Of a stretch of 64,000 nucleotides of DNA, positions 10,084 to 22,369 are shown in pieces. A program made the position numbers and the translations under genes. The stretch comes from Drosophila miranda (Eukaryota; Arthropoda; Insecta; Diptera; Drosophilidae): positions 36,975,124 to 37,039,123 of the forward strand of contig NW_022881603.1 in assembly GCF_003369915.1 (NCBI RefSeq), read 5' to 3'. The notes under the pieces were generated by a model. That model had not been told where the DNA came from. It worked only from the letters and a program-made list of their open reading frames with translations, and did no database searches. Each line of letters starts with the position of its first letter. Positions within the stretch are counted from its first letter, which is position 1.

Positions 10084-11316
10084 CTTTTGGTTGAATACTA
10101 GCTAGCAACGACTATCAGCACTGAACACATATTTTTAACCGATAATCTAATCAATTTTATATAAAAGTGGCTAATTTTAAGTACCATCTTTATTGGAATT
10201 GTTTATAAAATAAGGTTTCAATAAAAAATGTCAACAATTTCCACTAAGTTTATTTCCTTACATGGTAACTACCCATTTGCTACATATTAAAATCATTTTT
10301 ATAAAGGGGAATATGTGTACTTTTCAAAATTGTTGGCCCGTTCTTTTCCATATAAGCCCCATGGAAGCGCCAGTGTGAAAAACCCCCGTTATGCATATTT
10401 TTACATTCCTTTTTTTATATTTTTGAAAACATTGAGATTTTGATGGCAAGTGATCAAGATTTCGATGATTTCCCGCATTAATAATCGATGTGGCTCTAAA
10501 TTGCATTTTTACACGACTTCTACATTGGGGCATTGGCCAATGTGAGTGCATAACCTTAATATACTGGAAAATACTATGGAAAGTATTTTTATATTTTGCA
10601 AGGTGTGTGAACCAGACATTGTGGCAAGAAAATTAGTGTACTAAGTGACTTGGCGATAAAATATACGGAAATATGCCACATATACCCACTTAAGACCTCT
10701 CTATTAAAACAGTCATTGTAGATACCTCCTATCCCTTCTTTTACTCACAAAAAAAAAACCCACTATATCCACGATTTCCACTATTTTCGGTGCAATATTA
10801 AAATACCCCTTTGGCATACAATGGGCTAATCGTTCTGTGATTTGATATTATTAGCTTGCTAGGACTTTATAGCTGAACATGAAGTTTATCCGATTGATAG
10901 ATTATTTTTCTAAAATAGTAGCCAACTTTTGCTAGTCATTCTTATTGGATTTGTTTAGAATTTTCACGAAATTTCAAAGTGAAAATTTTGAAAAATATAC
11001 CGCTAAAAATTATTGTGTAAAAAAAGCACTACCTTTAAAAAAACTGCATACAAAATACCAGATTAAATTGTTAAACAAATTCCAAGTCCCCAATCTATCA
11101 AAAAAAGTTTCCTTGCCAGGTAAAAAAGAGGTAAATATTATTATTATTAGTATTATTTTCCGCGGTCTAACTCGAGTTGTTATCCAGTTTAAATAAAGGG
11201 GCTTAAGTGGGCTAAGTTCGTTTTTTCATCGGTATGGCACGCTGAAAAGGCGCCATTCTTAAGAAGCGTCCCTCCTTTTTTTTTAAACTCCTAAATAATT
11301 ACTGCTCGACGTCATA
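10081..11316 (+). promoter_or_regulatory. mars 5' flank, unit U1
   Basis: This AT-rich non-coding sequence is conserved in U1, U3, U4, U5 and U6. It begins with TTGCTTTTGGTTG, the right target duplication of the I-type insertion. Near the gene are a polypyrimidine-rich stretch and ACTGCTCGACGTCATA just before the ATG. No TATA box is placed convincingly. Small ORFs (for example 10324-10551 minus and 10945-11196 plus) recur with the repeat but look non-coding: composition is AT-rich, there is no recognisable domain, and the plus-strand one is broken in U6. Promoter activity is inferred from position. Confidence 0.5.
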
Positions 11317-13819
11317 ATGCAGCGCCACAGGGAATTATATAAACAGCAATCACTTGCTTTCAGCCCACGCAATTTCAATGAGCAGAACCGGGAACTACAG
11401 AATGCGGCGCTTGCAAAACAGCGCATTATTAGTGTTAGTCCAACTCCCGTCAAGCGTGCGGCACCTATACCGCCCTCAGAGGAGGCGCAGCCACGCCTTA
11501 CCTATGTCGCTCCTCCTAAGGAGAATCGAAAACCAGAGCTGCCTCAGCAGCAGAGGAACCCCACCCGGGACCTTTACATAAAGCGCTTCGTGGATTGGAA
11601 GGCTGCCAGGAAGGAACAAACAAAGAACGAGCAAATTGCTCGTCGTGGTCAAAAGATGTTCACATATAAAACCGAAACACTTAAACCTGCGACAAACCCC
11701 CAGAAAGAGCAGGAGAACGCTCCGGCATTTGTGCCGCCAAAAAGGCACTCCTTATATGTTTTGGCAAAAAAAACTCAGTGTACGCAGACGGCAGCGGAGA
11801 GGAAACAGCCTTTGGCAACCCAATTGCGTACCCAGGGTCATCCATCCAGATTGCGCGCTCAGCCTGCGGCAACCATGGCAAAGCTGCAACATGCAACGTC
11901 GCGTCCTCAGCCGGTCACTGTGAAGACCCAAACATCAAACATGAAACATCAAACATCAGCAAGGAATGTCCAGCCAGCCACAGTGAAGCCTACACCTTCA
12001 CGTGCATTGCCCTTGAAGCCTACAGCAGGCCCAAAGCCCAAGGCAGCAGATTTGGTCGTTGGACCTTCTGCAAATGGGGTTGTTCATTTGCCAAATGTGA
12101 GGACGCAACCATTCGAAAAGCCGGCCGTGAGTAAGCCCACCTTAAAAATACCAGCAGTGAAACCAAAGCCCATTCAAGGAGTTGGCGGAGGGGGAGCTGC
12201 GGGAAAATTTAAGTCGACCGCAGTAGCAAAAGGGCCGGCAATAAAAAACAAGCTTGCCAGCCAATTGTCGACCAGAATGAAGGCCAAGAGCAACGTCAGC
12301 AAGTACGTAGGTCTTCAAAAGAATGTTCGAAATCGGCCGGAGCTGATGAGAGAGTTGGTTGAGGCTGGGACCACTGAACTCCCACTGCCTCCCAATACGC
12401 CGCTGGAAGAGAAGATAAGTTTCCCTGCTCTGGTCACATTCACGCAGTGCAAGACCAACAATTGCAGTCAAGAAATGATAGAAGCCTTGGGTGAGATTTC
12501 AAATCTGAGTCCAGTGGGTCCAATGAGCAGCCACCGAGATTCGAAAGCGAAGCGGAAATTTGACTTTTCTAGGTACTCTTTGATAAAAACGGCAGCTGAA
12601 GAGAGTTTGATCTTGGATCCATATCTGGCTAAGGGTAAGTACAACAGGAATAAAATGGAGTAAAATGTAATATTATTGGTTTCCAGATCAAGATGATAAA
12701 GAACAAGAAAATTCTACTCTGAAGGCAGCTGCGGAGCAAACCCCTCCTCGCAGGATTTCCGATGAGAAGCCCAACTACTTAAGTCCATATGTGAGCGTCT
12801 CGCGCGGTAAAGTCAACTCTCGCTGTGATCGTGAGAAGCGAAACAGCATGTATTTGCCCGGTGAGGAGTATCCTGTTGCCAATCGGCGGGCCCTCGAGTC
12901 GGTGCTCTACTTTCGCATACAGCTGGAGAATGAGATTCGACGACTGCGAGATATCTGCAGCGAGTGGGAAGCCTATAGCAAGGAGAATGAGGCGCATCTG
13001 GTTGAGACGGGCGGCATAGATATGATCAATGTGGCCATTGGACAGACAAATTTGCTCTCTACCAAGAAATTGATGCAGTTCAGCGGTCTGATTGACCGTT
13101 GCGAGGCGGGAGCTACGGGCAAGAACCATCGACCCTACGATGGCAGCGAGGAGACGAAACCCGTCCAGGCAGAGGATCTGGAAGGGTGGTGGGACATGCT
13201 GCGACTCCAGAGTGAGAATGTTGACAAGCGCTTTGATAACTTGAAGCGATGGAAACAGAACAATTGGCAGGACCCCGATGCAGTTGAGGAATCGAAAATA
13301 CCAGCCAAGCCTGTGGCCAAACCAAAGTCTAAGCTGGGCAACAATTTAAACGCTAAGCCCAAGGTCAAGGCCAGCAGTAACTTGATGCAATTACTCCGCA
13401 AGGCCCATGCTGAAATGAAAAAGGCTAAGGCGGATGTGGTATCAGCGGACGATGCCCCGCAAACTCCAACTCGCAGCAGCACTCAGCGTGTGATCGTAGT
13501 ACGCGACCGTCGGTCCTTCTCTCCTGCTCGCACCGTCCTGCGCATGTCTGTAGGCGAGAGCCGTTCTTCCAATGGTGGCAACACTCTGCTCAAGTCTGCT
13601 ATATTGGCCGCAGCCGAACAAAACGCTCTTAATCATACCCCTCCTCCCAATAAGGGACGCCAGTCGATTCTGAAAAAACCAGGGACCAGCAAGCGTGAAA
13701 GTCGTGGAGTTATTTTCAGTACAAAGAAAAATGTACGGCACTTCAAATTCACCTACGAAGAAGGCACTATTAGCGATGACCAGGGCCCAGCAGAAAATGA
13801 GCCGCAATCCGCGTCTTAG
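11317..13819 (+). CDS. mars: mars-like GKAP-domain spindle protein, unit U1 (816 aa)
   Basis: Two exons, 11317-12634 and 12687-13819, are joined across a 52-bp intron (AAGG|GTAAGT ... TTCCAG|ATC). The start MQRHRELYKQQ is the same in every copy. Exon 1 encodes a basic, Pro/Lys/Gln-rich, mostly disordered region. Exon 2 encodes the GKAP/DLGAP domain: YFRIQLENEIRRLRDICSEW, then GQTNLLSTKKLMQFSGL and DLEGWWDMLRLQ, followed by a basic tail (QSILKKPGTSKR). GKAP-domain proteins of the HURP/DLGAP5 type, Mars in Drosophila, bind spindle microtubules, act in spindle assembly and chromosome segregation, and recruit PP1. KISF and RGVIF are candidate PP1 docking motifs. This copy lacks 24 bp of exon 1 (eight residues after AKQR) and 81 bp of exon 2 (27 acidic residues), both in frame, relative to U4 and U5. 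Orthology is inferred from the domain and overall layout. Confidence 0.87.
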
Positions 13820-13986
13820 GCCATCCACCGAGTTTATGTAGTTTATCTATCATTTATTATTTAAAGTTACGTTTTTGTTTATATGTATAGTATTATTTAA
13901 TTCTGAAAATTATGTTTCAATTTCAAAGCCTTGTTTTATATTTTTTTTTTAATTAAGTACATCAATCAATCAAATTAAGGAAAAAA
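13820..13986 (+). other. mars 3' UTR, unit U1
   Basis: The sequence after the TAG is shared with other units up to the DINE-1 border. The AATAAA seen in U0, U2, U3, U4 and U6 just before the border is AATTAA here, so that candidate poly(A) signal is altered in this copy. Confidence 0.6.
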
Positions 13987-15102
13987 ACGAGGGGAACGTT
14001 GTGAGTTGCTGCGGACTCCGCAACTCTACAGTTATACCCGATACTAAGGCAGTATGGCTCTCCTCCGGCAGACGCCGCTAATATTAAACGACACGACAAA
14101 GAGTGCGTGCGAGAGAGACAGAAAATCAGTCTGAGCGTGACGTCGGGCGCTGCGTAGCCACTGCAAATTGATTTGTTCCTATTGGCTATAAAAATGATCT
14201 GATCTGATCCAGATTCAGCAATCTGATAGATATGGTCATTATCTATGATTCTGCGTTTTTAGTTTTCTCGAATGTGCAATATTGTGGATGCAACAGATTT
14301 TCGTCCTTTGTGTGGGCGGAAGGGGGTGGGGTGAAATTTTGAGATACACGTTTTATAGTAAGATCTAACAGGAGTGCGGATACCAAATTTGGTTACTCTA
14401 GCCTTAATAGTCTCTGAGATTTTTGAATATCCCCAGATTTTCGTCCTTTGCGAGGGCGGAAGGGGGTGTGGCGAAATTTTGAAAGAAACTCGTCTCGGTC
14501 CGATATATTAGGAGTGTGGATACCAAATTTGGTTGCTCTAGCTTTTGTAGTCTCTGAGATCTAGGCGCTAATGTTTTACTCTAAGCAAAGCCGCCTATGC
14601 TACGTGTGTGTTAGAGAGAGACAGGGCGCGAAAAAAATGAAATTGTTTTCTTGATGCTGGCTATAATAATAATACGATCCAATTCAGATTCCGCAGTCTT
14701 AAAGATATGGTCATTCTCTACAATTCTCCGTTTTTGGTTTTCTCATATCTTTAAAATTGTGGATGCCACAGATTTTCGTCTTTTGTGGGGGCGGAAGTGG
14801 GCGGGGCGAAGTTGTGAAATATTTTTGTGGCAGTGACATATCACAGAAGTCTGGGTCCAAAACATCGTTGCTCTAGCTCTTATAGTCTTTGAGCACTAGG
14901 CGCTGAAGGGGACGGACAGACGGACGGACGGACAGACGGACAGACGGACAGACAGACAGGGCCCAATCGACTCGGCTATTGATGCTGATCAAGAATATAT
15001 ATACTTTATGGGGTCGGAAACGATTCCTTCTGGACGTTACACACATCCACTTTTACCACAAATCTAATATACCCCAATACTCATTTTGAGTATCGGGTAT
15101 AA
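13987..15102 (+). mobile_element. DINE-1/INE-1-like element (U1)
   Basis: The structure matches the U0 copy: hairpin near the 5' end, TTATACCCGATACT, GACGGACA repeats near 14930, and GAGTATCGGGTATAA at the 3' end. It has no coding capacity. Confidence 0.78.
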
Positions 15103-16167
15103 AAACTATATTTTATGAGATTCTGAACAAGTACAGAAAGGACGACTGGAACATTCTATCAACAGATGCCTCAGTTACAGAAAGTACATGTGGCATAGGA
15201 ATAGTAGAATGGCCTAGTGGAAATATCCACAAGTACAAAATAGAAAACAGATTATCCTCAGTAGGTGCCGAACTCGTAGGCCTTAAAAAGGCCTGCGAAC
15301 TATGTCTTAAATATAATTACAAAAAGGCTTTGATTTTAAGTGATGGATTAGGAGCTATTAATTTAATTAAAAATAAGAATACAGACTCGTACCTAGTGAA
15401 TGATATTCACAACATAATTAACCAATCAGACATTCAGAAACTTGACATTCTATGGGTCCCTGGTCACAAGGGTGTGGCCATCAACGAAAAGACTGACATA
15501 GCAGCAAAGGCTGCTACAAGTGAGGGGTTTACAATAAATATAAAAAAAAAGCTACAAGGAGGCTCAAAGAGAAATTAGGAACTTTTTAGTATACAAATTA
15601 AATGAGGACTACAGGACGAAGTGTAGGACGAAGGGATCCAGCCTCATAGACATATTTCCAGACATACCCAGTAAACCCTGGCATTTTTCTCTTAAATGGA
15701 ATGCTAAAAGCATCAAGACCATTAACAGACTTATGACGGGACACACATACGACAAAGTCTTCCTACACCGAATCAAAGCAATTGACTCAAATATCTGCGA
15801 AACGTGCAATGTAACTGAATATGCCGAACACCTGATCTTCGATTGCCAAAGATTTGCCGGGCTCAGAAGGAAATTCAAAATCTTTAAATATTATAACAAT
15901 TTACATCAATTATTAATAAAAAAAAGAGCCGCTACATCTCAGAGAGCTGGCAATCTTCATCAAAACTGCTGACTTAAACTTTTGACCCCTTTTTTCTTCA
16001 TCATGTTATAAAGTAATTTCAGTTTATTTTCTAAAACAGTTAAGTAATTTTCCTCTTTTTTTTATAAACCGACCTGTCAAACTCGCCAAACTACATCACC
16101 AGTATCTGATCAATGTGGCTACAGTGCTACGATCAAAATTCCGATCATCCTTGAGATGATTTAAAAC

Positions 16168-16201
<34 letters not shown>
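15103..16201 (+). mobile_element. I-type LINE 3' end with frameshift (U1)
   Basis: The same RNase H fragment as in U0. A stretched A-run at about 15543-15550 shifts the frame after FTINIK, so the domain is split into two pieces (to 15578, and from about 15733). The same frameshift occurs in U2. It has an 8-A run near the ORF end as in U0 and U4, and ends in poly(A) at 16170-16201. Confidence 0.83.
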
Positions 16202-16205
<4 letters not shown>

Positions 16206-16254
16206 CTTTCGGTTGAATACTAGCAACGACTATCAGCACTGAACACATATTTTT
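16202..16254 (+). other. Remnant of mars 5' flank, unit U2
   Basis: AATTGCTTTCGGTTGAATACTAG through GAACACATATTTTT matches the start of the mars 5' flank, with a 4-bp deletion (one TAGC lost) shared with U3. The flank stops where the CR1 element starts. Confidence 0.75.
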
Positions 16255-18848
16255 GTGTGGACGTTGACATGCAATGACTGCATCTTTCAAGAGGCGATGC
16301 AGTTACTGCACCGTCAAGTGGCCCGTGTGACACCAGCAGAAGGCTGTTACGCGCGGATCCCAGGCAAAACGCAGCCCTCCTCCCGCCCAACCGACCGAGG
16401 GGCGCTGCCGCATGACGCGCGGCGCGTAGCCGAACCAAACGCGAACATGCAAGAAAGATAGCTATTAGACTAACATTCGAGGAAAATTAGTACTAAACTT
16501 ACTAAGAAACTAAGCATGCAATCAAAGTACAAATACCACTACAGTTACTAATTAATAGAAAGGTGTGTAAGGATTAATAATTTAATAAGAGGAAGAGAAT
16601 TAGTGGTGGATATAATATGGTAGAGGGAATTATAATCCGAGCATAAGACCCTAAACGGTTCATGCAAGGAATAATTCGATCTACAAAGTGGAAGGAACAA
16701 CGGTATAAAATTTCTAGTCAGTCTAATAGGAATCGTGAAGTTTATGCGGCTCAACAGATCAGGGCTGTCTATGTCACCCCCGATCAAGTTGTGCATAAAT
16801 ATCACACCAAGCATTTTTCTACGGTTAACTAAGGATGGGAGGTTTACTAATAGTAGTCTACTAGAGTAAGATGGGAGTTTTACACCCGCATCCCAGTTAA
16901 GGCCCCGCAGAGCAAAGAGTAAAAAGTTTTTCTGTACTGATTCTATACGGTCCTGGTGTACTTTGTACTGAGGGCACCATACACAGGAGCCGTATTCTAA
17001 GATCGGACGAACAAGCGAGGTATAGAGAGTCTTTGTTATATAGGGGTCGTCAAATTCCTTTGACCACCTCTTTATAAACCCAAGCACGCTCATGGCCTTA
17101 TTTACCATGGTAGAAATGTGTTCGGAAAACTTTAACTTGGGGTCTAACATAACACCCAGATCATCCACCAGGGTAATTCTCTCAAGAGAACCACCAAATA
17201 GGGTGTAAGGAGCCAACAAAGGGCTAGAACGATGAAATGTCATAACTTTGCATTTCGAGGCATTAAGGTGTAACAAGTTTGCACAACACCATGACTGAAA
17301 GTTATTGAGATCGGATTGCAAGCGAGAATGAAATGAAATGTCCTTGTACTGGACACAGAGTTTAACATCATCCGCATACATAAGTACTCGAGAGTATGTT
17401 AATACTGAAGGTAAGTCATTAATAAAGAGTGTGAAGAGTAAGGGGCCTAGATGGCTGCCTTGTGGTACTCCCGAAGAAACCTTTACTGGGAAAGAGAGGG
17501 AGTTTTTGAAGAGGACTCTTTGAGACCTAGAACAAAGATAGCTAGAAATCCATCTCAGGAGGTTGGGCGGAAACCCTAAAAGGTCAAGTTTATGCGCTAA
17601 AAGGGAATGGTTTACAGAGTCGAATGCTTTACTAAAGTCGGTGTAAATAACATCCGTCTGTAAGTTACCTTGAAAGCCTTTAATAATGAAAGAGGTAAAC
17701 TCTAACAAGTTCGTGGTGGTTGATCGCCGCCTTATAAATCCATGCTGAGTTGGAGATATAAGTGACTTGCAGAGATGTTGCAAGTGCGGAGTTAAAACCC
17801 TCTCAAACATTTTAGGAATAGCGGATAACTTTGCTATACCTCTATAATTTTTTGCATCAGACTTGCTACCTTTTTTATGGAGAGGAATTATAAACGATTC
17901 CTTCCAGATCGGGGGGAAGCAAGAAGAATCAATGGATAGGGTGAATAGTTTAAGCAAAGGTCCACACAGAGCCTCGGCGCAGTACCTGAGTACACAACCT
18001 GGAACCCCGTCTGGACCCGGTGAAAACACCGGCTTAACTAGTCGAAGATCATGAAGTAGGGAACATTCATTTAACAAGGGACTGAAAATGCCGTTCGACC
18101 TCGGTAAACCGTATGGGTACGGATGACCAGAGTAGCTTTCCTCAGAATAGGTGGTTTGGAAGAATCGGGCAAAAAGATCGGCAATTGCCTGATCATTATT
18201 TGCCGACGTATTACGAAATGATAGCGAGGATGGGTGTGCGGACGTTCTACGCTTACTGTTTACGAAGCTGTAAAACTGTTTAGGGTCCTGAGAAAAACGT
18301 ATCCTGCATCGAGATAGGTAGTTCTTATAGCATTGAGCATTAAGAACTGAAAAGTTTGACCGAGCTAATACATAGCGAGAGTGAGAAGTAGGAGAACCCA
18401 CTTCTTGAAATTTTTAATAAAGTCTTGATTTTAAGTTTTTTAGACTGGATAACTCTTTGGTAAACCAAGGGGGTTTTCCAGATCTAGTCGGACAAGAAAG
18501 CGGGACACAAGAATCGAAAAATGTGCCAAGAGCATTGTAAAAAATGTTTGTGCCTTTTATGATATCAGTGCACTAGTACAAAGCGGACCAATCAAAATCC
18601 CTAATGAGGTTATTAAGCTTCGCAAACTCGGCTTTACGAAAGCAGCGGACACGTTCGGGCAGCCTACTCGACCGATCCAATACAGTTGGTCCTATATCTA
18701 GCGACACCTCGAAAGTAGGGTGGTAGGCGTCTTCAGGTATAGTGAGCGGAAGGGCTCGGGTTAACAACACTATGGTCGGATCCGATACAAAGCACAGATC
18801 AAGCAATCGACCCAAGGAATTATTCACATGGTTGACTTGAGACAGGGA
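16255..18848 (-). mobile_element. CR1-clade LINE, copy A (5'-truncated)
   Basis: This minus-strand non-LTR element carries an RT ORF and a 3' UTR of about 290 bp. Its 3' border (16254/16255) is identical to that of copy B at 22418/22419, so both derive from one insertion in the mars 5' flank. Its 5' side breaks off at about 18848, directly against the mars intron, so the deletion removed the rest of the CR1 element, the mars 5' flank and all of exon 1. Confidence 0.83.
16548..18401 (-). CDS. CR1-type reverse transcriptase fragment, copy A (617 aa)
   Basis: The open frame contains RT blocks: FIIPLHKKGSKSDAKNYRGI, YTDFSKAFDSVNH, SGVPQGSHLGPLLFTLFIND and the catalytic YADD in VLMYADDVKLC, followed by a thumb/C-terminal region ending near LTHLSIN. 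Upstream in the same frame a TAA near 18417 (caused by one extra T-to-A change relative to copy C) cuts it off from the endonuclease portion. Without the endonuclease it is a remnant. The family resembles Drosophila CR1 elements (DMCR1A-like); this assignment is from motif style only. Confidence 0.75.
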   Translation of the reverse strand: MGSPTSHSRYVLARSNFSVLNAQCYKNYLSRCRIRFSQDPKQFYSFVNSKRRTSAHPSSLSFRNTSANNDQAIADLFARFFQTTYSEESYSGHPYPYGLPRSNGIFSPLLNECSLLHDLRLVKPVFSPGPDGVPGCVLRYCAEALCGPLLKLFTLSIDSSCFPPIWKESFIIPLHKKGSKSDAKNYRGIAKLSAIPKMFERVLTPHLQHLCKSLISPTQHGFIRRRSTTTNLLEFTSFIIKGFQGNLQTDVIYTDFSKAFDSVNHSLLAHKLDLLGFPPNLLRWISSYLCSRSQRVLFKNSLSFPVKVSSGVPQGSHLGPLLFTLFINDLPSVLTYSRVLMYADDVKLCVQYKDISFHSRLQSDLNNFQSWCCANLLHLNASKCKVMTFHRSSPLLAPYTLFGGSLERITLVDDLGVMLDPKLKFSEHISTMVNKAMSVLGFIKRWSKEFDDPYITKTLYTSLVRPILEYGSCVWCPQYKVHQDRIESVQKNFLLFALRGLNWDAGVKLPSYSSRLLLVNLPSLVNRRKMLGVIFMHNLIGGDIDSPDLLSRINFTIPIRLTRNFIPLFLPLCRSNYSLHEPFRVLCSDYNSLYHIISTTNSLPLIKLLILTHLSIN

Positions 18849-20000
18849 TATTATTATTGGTTTCCAGATCAAGATGATAAAGAACAAGAAAATTCTACTC
18901 TGAAGGCAGCTGCGGAGCAAACCCCTCCTCGCAGGATTTCCGATGAGAAGCCCAACTACTTAAGTCCATATGTGAGCGTCTCGCGCGGTAAAGTCAACTC
19001 TCGCTGTGATCGTGAGAAGCGAAGCAGCATGTATTTGCCCGGTGAGGAGTATCCTGTTGCCAATCGGCGGGCCCTCGAGTCGGTGCTCTACTTTCGCATA
19101 CAGCTGGAGAATGAGATTCGACGACTGCGAGATATCTGCAGCGAGTGGGAAGCCTATAGCAAGGAGAATGAGGCGCATCTGGTTGAGACGGGCGGCATAG
19201 ATATGATCAATGTGGCCATTGGACAGACAAATTTGCTCTCTACCAAGAAATTGATGCAGTTCAGCGGTCTGATTGACCGTTGCGAGGCGGGAGCTACGGG
19301 CAAGAACCATCGACCCTACGATGGCAGCGAGGAGACGAAACCCGTCCAGGCAGAGGATCTGGAAGGGTGGTGGGACATGCTGCGACTCCAGAGTGAGAAT
19401 GTTGACAAGCGCTTTGATAACTTGAAGCGATGGAAACAGAACAATTGGCAGGACCCCGATGCAGTTGAGGAATCGAAAATCCCAGCCAAGCCTGTGGCCA
19501 AACCAAAGTCTAAGCTGGGCAACAATTTAAACGCTAAGCCCAAGGTCAAGGCCAGCAGTAACTTGATGCAATTACTCCGCAAGGCCCATGCTGAAATGAA
19601 AAAGGCTAAGGCGGATGTGGTATCAGCGGACGATGCCCCGCAAACTCCAACTCGCAGCAGCACTCAGCGTGTGATCGTAGTACGCGACCGTCGGTCCTTC
19701 TCTCCTGCTCGCACCGTCCTGCGCATGTCTGTAGGCGAGAGCCGTTCTTCCAATGGTGGCAACACTCTGCTCAAGTCTGCTATATTGGCCGCAGCCGTAC
19801 AAAACGCTTTTAATCATACCCCTCCTCCCAATAAGGGACGCCAGTCGATTCTGAAAAAACCAGGGACCAGCAAGCGTGAAAGTCGTGGAGTTATTTTCAG
19901 TACAAAGAAAAATGTACGGCACTTCAAATTCACCTACGAAGAAGGCACTATTAGCGATGACCAGGGCCCAGCAGAAAATGAGCCGCAATCCGCGTCTTAG
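18849..20000 (+). pseudogene. mars: mars exon 2 only, unit U2
   Basis: The sequence joins at the end of the mars intron. The acceptor TTTCCAG is intact and exon 2 runs 18868-20000, the same 1133 bp as in U1 and with the same 81-bp in-frame deletion. The GKAP domain is complete. Exon 1, the 5' flank and the donor site are gone, replaced by CR1 sequence. A chimeric frame opens at 18828 in CR1 antisense sequence (MVDLRQGYYYWFPDQDDKE) and continues into exon 2, so a GKAP-only protein of about 390 residues is conceivable if something transcribes it. It is called a pseudogene because no mars promoter remains. Confidence 0.8.
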
Positions 20001-20167
20001 GCCATCCACCGAGTTTATGTAGTTTATCTATCATTTATTATTTAAAGTTACGTTTTTGTTTATATGTATAGTATTATTTAATTCTGAAAATTATGTTTCA
20101 ATTTCAAAGCCTTGTTTTATATTTTTTTTTTAATTAAGTACATCAATCAATCAAATAAAGGAAAAAA
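20001..20167 (+). other. mars 3' UTR, unit U2
   Basis: The sequence is the same as after the other mars copies, with AATAAA intact just before the DINE-1 border. Confidence 0.6.
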
Positions 20168-21283
20168 ACGAGGGGGAACGTTGTGAGTTGCTGCGGACAC
20201 CGCAACTCTACAGTTATACCCGATACTAAGTCAGTATGGCTCTCCTCCGGCAGACGCCGCTAATATTAAACGACACGACAAAGAGTGCGTGCGAGAGAGA
20301 CAGAAAATCAGTCTGAGCGTGACGTCGGGCGCTGCGTAGCCACTGCAAATTGATTTGTTCCTATTGGCTATAAAAATGATCTGATCTGATCCAGATTCAA
20401 CAATCTGATAGATATTATCTATGATTCTGCGTTTTTAGTTTTCTCGAATGTGCAATATTGTGGATGCAACAGATTTTCGTCCTTTGTGTGGGCGGAAGGG
20501 GGGGGGGTGAAATTTTGAGATACACGTTTTATAGTAAGATCTAACAGGAGTGCGGATACCAAATTTGGTTACTCTAGCCTTAATAGTCTCTGAGATTTTT
20601 GAATATCCCCAGATTTTCGTCCTTTGCGAGGGCGGAAGGGGGTGTGGCGAAATTTTGAAAGAAACTCGTCTCGGTCCGATATATTAGGAGTGTGGATACC
20701 AAATTTGGTTGCTCTAGCTTTTGTAGTCTCTGAGATCTAGGCGCTAATGTTTTACTCTAAGCAAAGCCGCCTATGCTACGTGTGTGTTAGAGAGAGACAG
20801 GGCGGAAAAAATGAAATTGTTTTCTTGATGCTGGCTATAATAATAATACGATCCAATTCAGATTCCGCAGTCTTAAAGATATGGTCATTCTCTACAATTC
20901 TACGTTTTTGGTTTTCTCATATCTTTAAAATTGTGGATGCCACAGATTTTCGTCTTTTGTGGGGGCGGAAGTGGGCGGGGCGAAGTTGTGAAATATTTTT
21001 GTGGCAGTGACATATCACAGAAGTCTGGGTCCAAAACATCGTTGCTCTAGCTCTTATAGTCTTTGAGCACTAGGCGCTGAAGGGGACGGACAGACGGACG
21101 GACGGACAGACGGACAGACGGACAGACGGACAGACAGACAGGGCCCAATCGACTCGGCTATTGATGCTGATCAAGAATATATATACTTTATGGGGTCGGA
21201 AACGATTCCTTCTGGACGTTACACACATCCACTTTTACCACAAATCTAATATACCCCAATACTCATTTTGAGTATCGGGTATA
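20168..21283 (+). mobile_element. DINE-1/INE-1-like element (U2)
   Basis: This copy has the same termini and internal blocks as the others. Its GACGGACA microsatellite near 21090-21140 is slightly longer than in other units, and it lacks a few bases near 20415. Confidence 0.77.
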
Positions 21284-22330
21284 AAAACTATATTTTATGA
21301 GATTCTGAACAAGTACAGAAAGGACGACTGGAACATTCTATCAACAGATGCCTCAGTTACAGAAAGTACATGTGGCATAGGAATAGTAGAATGGCCTAGT
21401 GGAAATATCCACAAGTACAAAATAGAAAACAGATTATCCTCAGTCGGTGCCCAACTCGTAGGCCTTAAAAAGGCCTGCGAACTATGTCTTAAATATAATT
21501 ACAAAAAGGCTTTGATTTTAAGTGATGGATTAGGAGCTATTAATTTAATTAAAAATAAGAATACAGACTCGTACCTAGTGAATGATATTCACAACATAAT
21601 TAACCAATCAGACATTCAGAAACTTGACATTCTATGGGTCCCTGGTCACAAGGGTGTGGCCATCAACGAAAAGACTGACATAGCAGCAAAGGCTGCTACA
21701 AGTGAGGGGTTTACAATAAATATAAAAAAAAAGCTACAAGGAGGCTCAAAGAGAAATTAGGAACTTTTTAGTATACAAATTAAATGAGGACTACAGGACG
21801 AAGTGTAGGACGAAGGGATCCAGCCTCATAGACATATTTCCCTGGCATTTTTCTCTTAAATGGAATGCTAAAAGCATCAAGACCATTAACAGACTTATGA
21901 CGGGACACACATACGACAAAGTCTTCCTACACAGAATCAAAGCAATTGACTCAAATATCTGCGAAACGTGCAATGTAACTGAATATGCCGAACACCTGAT
22001 CTTCGATTGCCAAAGATTTGCCGGGCTCAGAAGGAAATTCAAAATCTTTAAATATTATAACAGTTTACATCAATTATTAATAAAAAAAGAGCCGCTACAT
22101 CTCAGAGAGCTGGCAATCTTCATCAAAACTGCTGACTTAAACTTTTGACCCCTTTTTTCTTCATCATGTTATAAAGTAATTTCAGTTTATTTTCTAAAAC
22201 AGTTAAGTAATTTTCCTCTTTTTTTTATAAACCGACCTGTCAAACTCGCCAAACTACATCACCAGTATCTGATCAATGTGGCTACAGTGCTACGATCAAA
22301 ATTCCGATCATCCTTGAGATGATTTAAAAC

Positions 22331-22366
<36 letters not shown>
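21284..22366 (+). mobile_element. I-type LINE 3' end with frameshift (U2)
   Basis: The RNase H fragment carries the A-run frameshift shared with U1, an 18-bp in-frame deletion after DIFP shared with U4 and U5, and a 7-A run shared with U3 and U5. It ends with poly(A) at 22333-22366. Confidence 0.83.

Positions 22367-22369
<3 letters not shown>

Noticed and set aside
10324..10551. 75-codon minus-strand ORF repeated upstream of mars in each unit
   Set aside because: AT-rich, no domain, and conserved only because the whole unit is; varies in start in U5. Treated as non-coding flank.
10945..11196. 83-codon plus-strand ORF (MDLFRIFTKFQSE) upstream of mars
   Set aside because: Low-complexity Lys/Ile-rich sequence, destroyed by a deletion in U6 at about 58640, no recognisable domain.
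11476..11748. Antisense and other-frame ORFs inside mars exons (for example 90, 95, 118 and 128 codons)
   Set aside because: Shadows of the GC-richer mars coding sequence, repeating in every copy with substitutions that follow the mars frame.
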